A DNA stretch of 64,000 bases from VGBV01 sp963813725 (GTDB lineage: Bacteria; Actinomycetota; Thermoleophilia; Solirubrobacterales; 70-9): contig CAWFAI010000003.1 in NCBI GenBank assembly GCA_963813725.1, positions 1 through 64,000 on the forward strand, in the 5' to 3' direction. Shown here one piece after another: positions 18,074 through 26,225 of this stretch. A model generated the notes under the pieces. It was given only the letters and a program-made list of their open reading frames with translations. It made no database searches and was not told the origin of the DNA. The position numbers and the translations under genes are program-made. Positions within the stretch are counted from its first letter, which is position 1, and each line of letters opens with the position of its first letter.

Positions 18074-18774
18074 CCGCTGACCTGGTCGATGGCCCCGCGG
18101 ACCTCGGCCAGCGTCGGCGTCTCGATCAGCTTCACGATGCCGCCCGGTCCGCTTACGATCACTGCCGGCTCGGTGGGGATCCGCTCCTCGATCGCCCGCA
18201 TGTCGTCGTCCTCGAGCGTCTCCTTCACCTCGGGCTCGTCGAAGTCGTTCTGCCATTGCTCGACGTTCAGGTTGAGCACGCCCTTGGCCACCTCGTCCAG
18301 GAACTCCTGGGTGACCCCCCGGCTGGTCGCCTCATCCTGGTTGTGGAAGAAGAGCTCGATGAACTGCCACTGCTGCGCCTGCAGCCCCGCGGCGACCGCG
18401 CCGTAGGACGCGACCCCGGCGGGCCGCTCGGTCATGGACCAGTGGCGGTACTCCAGCTTCACCTCGCCGGCGCGGACGTCGTCCTCGATCAGGGGCTCGA
18501 TCACCTCCAGCTGCCAGTCGGCGCAGTCGGTGCACTGGAGGTCGTTGAAGACCTCGACGGTGACAGGGGCGTCGTTCTCGCCCAGCCGCTCCTCGAGCTG
18601 CGGGATCCCTCCGACGAGCTTGCGGACCTCCCCCGCGTCGTCTATCCGGATCGGGTCGGTGTCGCCTTCGTCGAGCGAGAGCGAGGCGACCAGCGCGATC
18701 CCGAGCAGCGCGATGACGACGAGGACCGCGACCCCGATCGGACGGGGCCGGCGCCGCGCCTCCGGCTCGCTCAC
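18070..18774 (-). CDS. Membrane-anchored DsbA-like thioredoxin-fold protein
   Basis: 234 aa. An N-terminal anchor (GVAVLVVIALLGIALVA, about 14-30) places the domain outside the membrane. The active site CTDC (in FNDLQCTDCADWQ, about residue 82) follows a beta strand as in DsbA/MdbA family oxidoreductases. The C-terminal cis-Pro region is visible as TEPAVIV. The role is thiol-disulfide exchange on exported proteins. The GTG start overlaps the stop of the 84-aa gene (GTGA). The upstream and downstream overlaps mark a tight operon. Confidence 0.85.
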   Translation of the reverse strand: MSEPEARRRPRPIGVAVLVVIALLGIALVASLSLDEGDTDPIRIDDAGEVRKLVGGIPQLEERLGENDAPVTVEVFNDLQCTDCADWQLEVIEPLIEDDVRAGEVKLEYRHWSMTERPAGVASYGAVAAGLQAQQWQFIELFFHNQDEATSRGVTQEFLDEVAKGVLNLNVEQWQNDFDEPEVKETLEDDDMRAIEERIPTEPAVIVSGPGGIVKLIETPTLAEVRGAIDQVSG

Positions 18775-19025
18775 CCGGCCAGCGCCTTGTAGTACCGGAC
18801 CGCCAGGCCGGTGACGAGGGTCCGGAAGGCCTCATCGACCGGTGTGCCGGTCTCGTTGGCCCAGCGCTCCAGGCCGCGCTGCTCGATCTGCTCGCTGCGC
18901 CCCACGACCTCGTCCACCAGCTCGGGGTTCTGGTCGCAGAAGTACGCCCCCATCGAGTACAGGTCGGACTCCTGCAGCGACTCGACGAAGGAGCCCGCGG
19001 CGTCGGGGGTGGCCTCGGCGCTCAT
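18771..19025 (-). CDS. Small acidic protein, first gene of the DsbA-LOG operon
   Basis: 84 aa from the ATG at 19023-19025. Helical, acidic, one cysteine in YFCDQNPEL, and a conserved-looking LVDEVVGRSEQIEQRG. No family recognised. It is the first gene of the minus-strand operon (84-aa, DsbA-like, four-span, LOG) and diverges from the Nif3-like gene. An ORF extending to 19097 would overlap that gene's start, so the shorter start is preferred. Confidence 0.6.
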   Translation of the reverse strand: MSAEATPDAAGSFVESLQESDLYSMGAYFCDQNPELVDEVVGRSEQIEQRGLERWANETGTPVDEAFRTLVTGLAVRYYKALAG

Positions 19026-19071
19026 CGGCAAATCGTAGTCTGCGCGATGCGCCCGCCACGGCGCCGTCCCC

Positions 19072-19836
19072 ATGACCGCGAAGCGCGACGAGATCATTGC
19101 CTTCTGCGACGAGCTGCTGGACGCCGGCTCGTTCGAGGACTATGGGCCGAACGGCATCCAGGTCCCGGGCGCCGGTGAGGTCGACAAGCTCGCCACCGGC
19201 GTCAGCGCCAACCTCGAAACCCTGGAGCGGGCGCTCGAGGCGGGCGCCGGTCTGGTCCTCGTCCACCACGGGCTGCTATGGGGCGACCGGCTCGAGGCCC
19301 TCTCGCCGCCCATGGCGGCCCGGCTGCGGGCGCTGCTGGCCGCCGAGGCCACCCTCGCCGCCTACCACCTCCCGCTCGACGCCCATCCCGAGGTCGGCAA
19401 CAACGCGCTGCTGCGGGGGCTGCTCGGCTTGGAGCCCGATCCGGCGCGGTTCGGTGAGGCGAAGGGCAAAGCCGTGGGCGCCGTCGGCGTCGCATCCGAG
19501 CCGCTGTCGGTGGCCGCGCTCAGCGCGCGCCTGGCCGAGGCGACCGGCAGGGAGCCGCTCGTATTCGACGCCGGCCCCGAGAGGATCGAGCGGGTCGGGA
19601 TCGTCACCGGCGGCGGGGCCTTCGCGATCGCCGAGGCCGGCCGCCTGGGGCTGGACGCGCTGGTCACCGGCGAGCCCTCGGAGCCGGCGATGGGCGAGGC
19701 GCGCGAGTACGGGGTCCACTTCCTCGCCGGCGGCCACTACGCGACCGAGACCTTCGGGATCCGGCGCCTGGGTGAGCTGGCCGCCGAGCGCTTCGGCGTC
19801 GAGCACGAGTTCATCGACGTGCCCAACCCGGTGTGA
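19072..19836 (+). CDS. Nif3-like dinuclear metal center protein
   Basis: 254 aa of the Nif3/YbgI family, which forms hexameric toroids with a two-metal site per subunit. Metal-binding segments are HHGLLWGD in the first half and GHYATETFG near the C-terminus, with YHLPLDAHPEVGNN between. YbgI-like proteins have been called GTP cyclohydrolase I type 2, but the physiological reaction is unsettled. Start ATG at 19072, 46 nt from the divergent 84-aa gene. Confidence 0.9.
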   Translation: MTAKRDEIIAFCDELLDAGSFEDYGPNGIQVPGAGEVDKLATGVSANLETLERALEAGAGLVLVHHGLLWGDRLEALSPPMAARLRALLAAEATLAAYHLPLDAHPEVGNNALLRGLLGLEPDPARFGEAKGKAVGAVGVASEPLSVAALSARLAEATGREPLVFDAGPERIERVGIVTGGGAFAIAEAGRLGLDALVTGEPSEPAMGEAREYGVHFLAGGHYATETFGIRRLGELAAERFGVEHEFIDVPNPV

Positions 19837-19861
19837 AAGCGCCCAGTTTGCGGGCGAATGG

Positions 19862-19889
19862 TTGACACGTCGCGCCGAGGCGATATACA
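19862..19889 (+). promoter_or_regulatory. Sigma70-type promoter for the 58-aa gene
   Basis: A perfect -35 TTGACA (19862-19867), a 16-bp spacer and a -10 TATACA (19884-19889, followed by T). This is the clearest promoter in the window and stands out in GC-rich surroundings. The start codon of the small gene is 36 nt downstream. Confidence 0.7.
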
Positions 19890-19925
19890 TAGCTGCGGAG
19901 CATGTAGGCGAGAGAGAGGACCGAT

Positions 19926-20102
19926 ATGGCCGTTCACCTGACGCCCACCGAGCTCGCGGACGAGCTGAAGATGCAACGCCGCGACGTTCTTGCGAAATGC
20001 GTCGAGATGAATGTGCCGGTGCTCAAGGGCCGTATCGACAAGACCCTGTTCGAGTCCTCCCTGCGCGCGATGCAGGGCCAGGGCAAGAGCGCCGCGGCCT
20101 AG
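19926..20102 (+). CDS. 58-aa protein resembling the IF-2 N-terminal domain
   Basis: 58 residues: LTPTELADELKMQRRDVLAK then CVEMNVPVLKGRIDKTLFES. The helix-loop-helix with 'elaxelk... vlxkcxelnvPV' resembles the small N-terminal subdomain of translation initiation factor IF-2, a fold that also appears alone. AGAGAGAGG sits 7 nt before the ATG. It has its own strong promoter and is followed by a hairpin, so it is a monocistronic unit. It could bind RNA, the ribosome or DNA; no experimental role is known to me. Confidence 0.75.
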   Translation: MAVHLTPTELADELKMQRRDVLAKCVEMNVPVLKGRIDKTLFESSLRAMQGQGKSAAA

Positions 20103-20118
20103 CCGCCCCATACGAATC

Positions 20119-20142
20119 GAGCCTGGCCAGACAGCCAGGCTC
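20119..20142 (+). terminator. Hairpin after the 58-aa gene
   Basis: GAGCCTGG (20119-20126), 8-nt loop, CCAGGCTC (20135-20142): a perfect 8-bp stem beginning 17 nt after the stop. It has no U-run, so it may be a weak intrinsic terminator or a leader element of the following fadD. Confidence 0.5.
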
Positions 20143-20205
20143 CCAATAGACTCCACTCCGTAGCCGCCGCGGGCGGCTTCCTGTCCAGACCAAACAGGAG
20201 GAGAG

Positions 20206-22017
20206 ATGGAGTCAGCCACCGTCGAGAAGGCGGCGACGGACGTCGCCACAGGGAGCGAGACCCTGGCAGACCTGTTTCCGCTCGCGGTCCGCAAGCACGG
20301 GCCGAAGCGAGCCGTCATGTACAAGGACGCCTCCGGCCAGTGGGTGACGAAGACCTACGCCGAGGTCGGCGAGATCGTCAAGTCGCTCTCGCTGGGGCTG
20401 ATGGACCTGGGCATCGAGAAGGGCGACAAGGTCTCGATCCTCGCCAACACCCGCCCCGAGTGGACCTACTTCGACTTCGCGGCGCTGAGCGCCGGCGCCA
20501 CCGTCGTCCCGATCTACCAGACCAACTCCCCCGAGGAGTGCCAGTACGTGTTGGAGAACTCCGACGCCGTCGCGGTGATCGTCGAGGACGCTGAGCAGCT
20601 CGAGAAGGTGCGGCAGGTCCGCGACCGCTGCCCCAAGCTCGAGCACGTGATCCTGATGGAGGGCACGGCCGACGACGCGATCTCGATGGACGACCTGGCC
20701 GGGCGCGGGGAGGGCGGCTCGGACGCCGACTGGGAGGCGCGCTGGAGCTCGGTCACCAGCGAGGACATCTGCACCTTCATCTACACGTCGGGCACCACCG
20801 GCCCGCCCAAGGGCTGCGTGATCTCCCACGGCAACTACCAGGCGATGCTGGCCATGGTCCACGAGGCCAACGTGCTCGGCGACGAGGAGCTGACCTACCT
20901 CTTCCTGCCGCTGGCCCACTCCTTCGCGCTGCTGATCCAGCTGGGCAGCTTCGACCTCGGCGCCACGCTGGCCTACTGGGAGCGCGACCCGCTCAAGATC
21001 ATCCCCAACCTGACCGAGGTGAAGCCGACCTACTTCCCGTCGGTCCCCCGGATCTTCGAGAAGATCTACACGGCGGCCACCGGCAACGTCGAGAAGGAAG
21101 GCGGCCTCAAGAAGGTCATCTTCAACTGGGCCGTCGGGGTGGGCGAGAAGGTGCGCGAGCGCGAGCGCGCCGGCAAGCCGATCGGCGGGCTGCTGCGCAA
21201 GCAGTACGAGATCGCCGACAAGCAGGTGCTGTCGAAGATAAGAGCCCTGTTCGGCGGCAACCTGAAGCTCGCCGTCACCGGCGCGGCGCCGATCAACCCC
21301 GAGATCCTGCGCTTCTTCGACGCCGCCGGCGTGCTGGTCGTCGAGGGCTGGGGGATGACCGAGACCTCCACCGCGGCCACGATCTCGCGGCCCGAGGCGT
21401 TCAAGTTCGGCACCGTCGGCGTCCCCTTCAACTCCTGCGAGATCAAGATCGCCGACGACGGCGAGATCCTGGTCAAGGGCCCGAACGTGTTTCAGGGCTA
21501 CTACAAGAACGAGGCGGCGACGAAGGAGACGATCGTCGACGGCTGGCTGCACACCGGCGACATCGGCGAGTTCGACTCCGATGGGTACCTGAAGATCACC
21601 GGCCGCAAGAAGGACATCATCATCACGGCGGGTGGCAAGAACATCACCCCCGCCAACCTCGAAGCCGAGATCAAGCAGAGCCCCTACGTCTCGCAGTGCG
21701 TCGTGATCGGCGACCGCCGTCCCTTCCTGACGGCCCTGGTGACGCTGGACATGGAGGAGGTGGCGAAGCTGGCCTCCGAGAAGGGTTGGGAGGCCGACGA
21801 GGCCGCGCTCGCGAAGAACGCCGAGATGCGCGAGATCATCCAGGAGCACATCGACCAGATCAACGAGAAGTTCGCGCGCGTCGAGCAGGTGAAGAAGTTC
21901 CAGATCCTGCCGGCGGACCTGTCGCAGGAGGGCGGCGAGCTGACGCCGACGCTGAAGGTGAAGCGCAACGTCGTCGCCGACAAGTACGAGGCCGAGATCG
22001 AGTCGCTCTACAGCTAG
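20206..22017 (+). CDS. Long-chain fatty-acid-CoA ligase
   Basis: 603-aa AMP-forming acyl-CoA synthetase of the FadD15 type. The P-loop-like motif YTSGTTGPPKG lies near residue 200, and the adenylate motif GWGMTETS near residue 385. GRKKDIIITAGGKNI carries the hinge and the C-terminal catalytic lysine region. It activates free fatty acids for degradation or lipid synthesis. The start has a near-perfect AGGAGGAG 5 nt upstream, so high translation is expected. A glycerate kinase follows after 39 nt and may be co-transcribed. Confidence 0.93.
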   Translation: MESATVEKAATDVATGSETLADLFPLAVRKHGPKRAVMYKDASGQWVTKTYAEVGEIVKSLSLGLMDLGIEKGDKVSILANTRPEWTYFDFAALSAGATVVPIYQTNSPEECQYVLENSDAVAVIVEDAEQLEKVRQVRDRCPKLEHVILMEGTADDAISMDDLAGRGEGGSDADWEARWSSVTSEDICTFIYTSGTTGPPKGCVISHGNYQAMLAMVHEANVLGDEELTYLFLPLAHSFALLIQLGSFDLGATLAYWERDPLKIIPNLTEVKPTYFPSVPRIFEKIYTAATGNVEKEGGLKKVIFNWAVGVGEKVRERERAGKPIGGLLRKQYEIADKQVLSKIRALFGGNLKLAVTGAAPINPEILRFFDAAGVLVVEGWGMTETSTAATISRPEAFKFGTVGVPFNSCEIKIADDGEILVKGPNVFQGYYKNEAATKETIVDGWLHTGDIGEFDSDGYLKITGRKKDIIITAGGKNITPANLEAEIKQSPYVSQCVVIGDRRPFLTALVTLDMEEVAKLASEKGWEADEAALAKNAEMREIIQEHIDQINEKFARVEQVKKFQILPADLSQEGGELTPTLKVKRNVVADKYEAEIESLYS

Positions 22018-22056
22018 GCCCGTTGACGAGGCCGGCGAAGCCGGAGGCGAGCCCTG

Positions 22057-23025
22057 ATGCGGTGGCTGGTCGCCCCTGACTCGTTCAAGGGGACGCTGAG
22101 CGCGGGCGAGGTGGCCGAGGCGATCGGCGCGGGCCTGCGCGAGGCGGGCGCCGAGGCGACCCTGATGCCCGCCGCCGACGGCGGGGAGGGGACGATGGAG
22201 GCGCTGCTGGCGGCCCTGGGCGGCGAGCTTGTCAGCGCCCCGGCGCACGACCCGCTGGGACGGCCGATCGAGGCGAGCTACGCCCGCCTCGCCGACGGCG
22301 ACACCGCCGTGGTCGAGGTCGCCCGCGCCTCCGGCCTGTCGCTGGTCGCCGAGCGCGAGCGCGACGCCGAGGCCGCGAGCACCGCGGGGACGGGCGAGCT
22401 GGTCGCAGCGGCCGCGGCGGGCGGCTCCCGGCGGGTGCTGGTGGCGGCGGGCGGCAGCGCCACCACCGACGGCGGCGCGGGCGCGATCGAGGCGATCGAG
22501 GCGGCGGGGGGTCTGGGCAAGGCGAAGCTGGAGGTCCTCTGCGACGTCTCGATCCCGTTCGAGCGCGCGGCCGAGGTGTTCGCGCCGCAGAAGGGCGCCG
22601 ACCCCGCCGCAGTCGCCCGGCTGACCGCACGCCTGGTCGCGCGCGCGGGGGCCTTGCCGCGCGATCCGCGCGGGCGCGCCATGACCGGCGCGGCGGGCGG
22701 GCTCTCGGGAGGCCTGTGGGCGGCGTTCGCCGCGCGCCTGGTCCCCGGCGCGGCCTACGTGCTCGGCCTGCTCGGCTTCGACCGCTCGCTGGAGGGGGCG
22801 GACGCGGCGGTCACCGGCGAGGGGCGACTCGACTCGCAGAGCCTGGAGGGGAAGCTCGTGGGCGAGGTCGCCCGGCGCTGCCGGGCCGCCGCGGTGCCGC
22901 TGCACGCGATCGCCGGCAGCGTCGAGCTGGACGGGCCCTCCGCCGAGCGCTTGGGACTGGCTTCGGCGACGCAGGCCGGGACCGCTGAGCAGATCGAGCG
23001 CGCCGCCGCCGCCCTCGCCTCCTGA
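22057..23025 (+). CDS. Glycerate 2-kinase (GarK/GlxK type)
   Basis: 322 aa. Phosphorylates D-glycerate, feeding it into glycolysis. Family hallmarks are APDSFKGTLSA at the N-terminus, PAADGGEGT (residues about 39-47), a central GGSATTDGGAGA, and TGEGRLDSQS late in the protein. The length is slightly shorter than E. coli GarK (381), mostly in surface loops. It follows fadD in the same direction. Confidence 0.92.
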   Translation: MRWLVAPDSFKGTLSAGEVAEAIGAGLREAGAEATLMPAADGGEGTMEALLAALGGELVSAPAHDPLGRPIEASYARLADGDTAVVEVARASGLSLVAERERDAEAASTAGTGELVAAAAAGGSRRVLVAAGGSATTDGGAGAIEAIEAAGGLGKAKLEVLCDVSIPFERAAEVFAPQKGADPAAVARLTARLVARAGALPRDPRGRAMTGAAGGLSGGLWAAFAARLVPGAAYVLGLLGFDRSLEGADAAVTGEGRLDSQSLEGKLVGEVARRCRAAAVPLHAIAGSVELDGPSAERLGLASATQAGTAEQIERAAAALAS

Positions 23026-23187
23026 CCGGCGCGCGGCCGCCCCGGCTCCCTCCCTGACAGTTGGCGCAGTTTGCGGGGTCCGATCCGGGGGGCATCGCAG
23101 GGGCTCGCGGCGCGGGGTTAGGCTCGCGCCTGTCCGGGCAGGCGGAGCTGACCGCCGTGCCACAGCCAGAACGTCCAAGGAGCGAGC

Positions 23188-23541
23188 TTGAAACTGGTGA
23201 TCGGAATCGTCCGGCCCGAGAGGGCGAACGACGTGCTCGAGGCGCTCTACCGGGCCGAGGTACGCGGGGTCACGATGAGCCGCGTTCAGGGCCACGGCGG
23301 CGAGCTCGACCAGGTCGAGACCTACCGCGGCACCACCGTGAAGATGGGGCTCGCCGACAAGGTCCGCTTCGAGATCGCCGTCTCTGACTCGTTCGTGGAC
23401 ACGACCATCAACGCCGTGCGCGAGGGCGCCCGGACCGATGAGGTGGGCGACGGAAAGATCTTCGTGCTGCCGCTGGAGCGCGCCGTCCGCATCCGCACCG
23501 GCGAGAGCGACGAGGCGGCCGTGACGCCGGTGGGGGCATGA
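23188..23541 (+). CDS. P-II nitrogen regulatory protein
   Basis: 117-aa trimeric signal protein that senses ATP/ADP and 2-oxoglutarate and gates ammonium transport. The N-terminal strand MKLVIGIVRPERANDVLEAL, the T-loop region (about 37-55, without the usual uridylylated tyrosine context RGYK) and the DGKIFVLPLERAVRIRTGE C-terminus are clear. The start is TTG with AAGGAG 6 nt upstream. The stop overlaps the amt ATG as ATGA (23538-23541), the classic glnK-amtB arrangement. The altered T-loop implies regulation without GlnD-type uridylylation, or different modification. Confidence 0.92.
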   Translation: MKLVIGIVRPERANDVLEALYRAEVRGVTMSRVQGHGGELDQVETYRGTTVKMGLADKVRFEIAVSDSFVDTTINAVREGARTDEVGDGKIFVLPLERAVRIRTGESDEAAVTPVGA

Positions 23542-24852
23542 CCCTGCTCGCACAGGCCGCCGAGATCGACACGGGCGATACCTCCTGGATGTTCGCCGCG
23601 ACGGCGCTGGTGCTGCTGATGACCCCGGCGCTGGGGCTCTTCTACGCCGGGCTCGTCCGCTCCAAGAACCCGCTCAACACGTTCATGATGTGCGTCGCGT
23701 CGATCGCGATCGCGACAGTGACGTGGGCCGCCATCGGATACTCGCTCGCCTTCGATGGGACTGGTGATCTCGTCGGAGGCCTGAACTACGCCTTCCTCAA
23801 CGACGTCACCCTCGAGCCGCGCAACGTGATCGGCACCGCCGATCCGCAGACGATCCCGCATCTCCTCTTCTTCGCCTTCCAGGCGACCTTCTGCATCATC
23901 ACGGTCGCGCTGATCTCCGGCGCGGTGGTCGAGCGCATGCGCTTCAGCGCCTTCCTCGTCTTTGCGGCCCTGTGGTCGATCCTCGTCTACGCGGTGCTGG
24001 CTCACTGGTCCTTCGGCGGCGGCTGGATGTTCGAGCGCGGCACCCTCGACTTCGCCGGCGGCGTTCCGGTCGAGATGGCCTCGGGCTTCTCGGCTCTCGC
24101 CGCCGCGCTTGTGGTCGGCGCGCGCAAGGACTACGGCCGCCAGGCCCTGCTCCCCCACAACGCCGTCTACGTGCTGGTCGGTGCCGGGCTGCTGTGGTTC
24201 GGCTGGTTCGGCTTCAACGGCGGGAGCGGCATCGGCGCCAACGCCGCCGGGGCGCTCGCCTTCGTCAACACGCTGCTGACCCCGGCCTGCGCCCTGATCG
24301 CATGGTTCGCGCTCGACGCGATCACCGGCCGCAAGGTGACCGCGATCGGTGCTGCAACGGCGATCATCGTCGGGTGCGTGCTGATCACCCCGGCGGGGGC
24401 CTACATCAGCCCCGGCTGGGCGATGGCCCTGGGCGCGCTCGGCGCGATCCCCTGCTGGCTGCTGGTCGCCTATCGCCCGCGCACTCGGGTGGACGAGACG
24501 CTCGACGTGCTCGCCGCCCACGGCCTGGCGGGCCTGACCGGAATCCTCTTCATCGGCCTCGTCGCGCAGGTGGGCTGGAACGGACTCTCCGACGGCCTCT
24601 TCTACGGGAACGGCGAGCAGTTCGTCGACCAGCTCCTGGCCGCCCTCGCCGACCCCCGTCTACGCCTTCGTCGCGACCTTCGTCCTGCTCAAGCTCGTAG
24701 GGGCCCTGATGCCGCTGCGGGCCAGCGAGCGCGAGGAGGCGATGGGCATGGACGTGATCTACCACGGCGAGGAGGCCTACCCCACGGGCGAGGGCGCGAT
24801 CCTGGTCGAGCCCGACATCGATCACGAGCACGAACTCGTCAAGTCGGGCTAG
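23538..24852 (+). CDS. amt: Ammonium transporter, frame broken near the C-terminus
   Basis: About 437 aa with eleven predicted spans (MFAATALVLLMTPALGLFYA at the start is the family signature). It conducts NH4+/NH3 and is gated by the P-II protein encoded just upstream. After residue about 370 the frame slips: deleting one C from the C5 run at 24653-24657 restores ALADPVYAFVATFVLLKLVG and a C-terminus ending at TAG 24850-24852. Without the fix, the frame runs 200 nt into the opposite-strand patatin gene. The simplest explanation is a homopolymer error. Confidence 0.92.
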
Positions 24853-26133
24853 CTACCGCTCGACGGCCTTCTCCTCCTGGTCGGACTGCCGCAGCAGCGC
24901 ACCCGTGGTCTGCTCGAGGATGCGGCGCCAGGCCGAGGCGCCTTCGGGGGCCTCGTCCTCGACCGTGTCGATCACCTTCCTCACGCGGCGGGCCGAGATC
25001 TCGATGCCGTGGCGGGCGGCGACCTGCTTGTAGTGCTTGTAGTCGCGGGCGAGCTTCCGGGTGACCGACTCGAAGCCGTGCTTTGCGATCTGCAGGCGCG
25101 AGGAGTACTCGAGCACGGAGGTGCCGAACATCAACTCGTCGTCGGGCTCGGGCTCGATCAGGATGATGTCCACGTCCGGGAAGCGGTGCTTCCAGGACTC
25201 GACCGCGAGGTGCAGGCGCGCGTGGGCCATCAGCCGGAAGGCCTGGTTGCCGATCCCGGGCAATCCCATGTCGGCGACGCGGCGAACGCGGGAGCCGAAC
25301 ATCGTCGGGATCTTGGTCTCGAAGTCGTTCACGTAGGGCACCAGGGGGTTGACCACGATGATGAACTTGGCCCCGGCCTCGACCGCCACGTCGACGTTGG
25401 TGGTCGAGGCGATGCCGCCGTCCATCAGGTGGCGCCCCCGCAGCTCAACCGGTTCGTAGACCATCGGCAGCGCGGTGGAGGCCGCCACGGCCCTGGAGAT
25501 GGGGACGTCGCGCCACTCGCCGCGGCCCAGGACCAGCCGCTCGCAGGTGTCGACGTCGGTCGCGGTCAGCAGCAGCTCGCGGTCGAGCTCGCGGAAGTCG
25601 TTGCTGCGGTCGGGGTCGGCCAGCACCTCGGCCATGTATTCCTCGAGGCCCCTGTTCTTGTAGACGCCGGTGGGAAGCCCCTCGGCCAGGCCCATCACCA
25701 GGTCCACCATCGAGACCTCGCCCAGGTTGCTCGCCAGGTGGCGCATCGTGCCCACCACGCGCAGCGGCATCGTCGCCATCTTCGTCGCCCAGGCGCCGTA
25801 GTTCGGCCGCAGCAGGTGGCGCAGCTTCGGGTCCTCGATCGGGGACGGCAGCGCCTTGTTCAGCACGCGCATCATCTCCTCGGGCGTGACTCCGTTCGCG
25901 GTCATGCTGGCCACGAACGATCCCGCGCTGGTGCCGACGTAGACGTCGAACTCGTTGACGGTCGTGTTCACCGCCAGCAGGTCGAGAGCCCGAAGCGCGC
26001 CGATCTCATAGACGCCGCCTGTGAATCCTCCCCCGCCCAGCACCAGGGCGGTCTTGTCGCCCTTGCGGCGCCTGCGCCGTGGGCTCCTGGCGGCGCGCGG
26101 CTTTCCCCCGTCGATTGGCACGACCTTCCCCAT
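24853..26133 (-). CDS. Patatin-like phospholipase
   Basis: 426 aa. The N-terminus is very basic (RSPRRRRRKGDK). The patatin domain at about 27-275 has the oxyanion loop GGGGFTGG (33-40), the nucleophile S69 in GTSAG and the Asp in LMDGG. The C-terminal 150 residues, with the basic helix ARDYKHYKQVAARHG, are helical and may bind membrane or nucleic acid. It hydrolyses acyl esters in phospholipids or lysophospholipids. Intact, unlike the patatin at 12.6-13.7 kb. Stop abuts the amt stop on the other strand. Confidence 0.88.
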   Translation of the reverse strand: MGKVVPIDGGKPRAARSPRRRRRKGDKTALVLGGGGFTGGVYEIGALRALDLLAVNTTVNEFDVYVGTSAGSFVASMTANGVTPEEMMRVLNKALPSPIEDPKLRHLLRPNYGAWATKMATMPLRVVGTMRHLASNLGEVSMVDLVMGLAEGLPTGVYKNRGLEEYMAEVLADPDRSNDFRELDRELLLTATDVDTCERLVLGRGEWRDVPISRAVAASTALPMVYEPVELRGRHLMDGGIASTTNVDVAVEAGAKFIIVVNPLVPYVNDFETKIPTMFGSRVRRVADMGLPGIGNQAFRLMAHARLHLAVESWKHRFPDVDIILIEPEPDDELMFGTSVLEYSSRLQIAKHGFESVTRKLARDYKHYKQVAARHGIEISARRVRKVIDTVEDEAPEGASAWRRILEQTTGALLRQSDQEEKAVER

Positions 26134-26225
26134 CAGTCGGCGGATTATTCCAATTGGTACGAAGCGCGGCGCCGCGCACCCGCGCCGGCGGCCGCCCCGG
26201 GCACCGCTACCCTCGGCCGCCGAAG

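Noticed and set aside
23026..23187. GlnR or NtrC-type site before the P-II/Amt pair
   Set aside because: No clear GlnR box or sigma54 -24/-12 element was found in the 162-nt gap; nothing supportable.
20212..23553. An open frame of over 1,100 codons on the minus strand
   Set aside because: It lies antisense to four well-supported genes (58-aa tail region, fadD, glycerate kinase, P-II). In very GC-rich DNA the opposite frame is often open; its protein is Arg/Leu/Gly-rich with no motif.
26134..26225. Longer PBP4-type protein starting at 26079
   Set aside because: That frame overlaps the start of the divergent patatin gene and puts Arg-rich sequence before the signal peptide.
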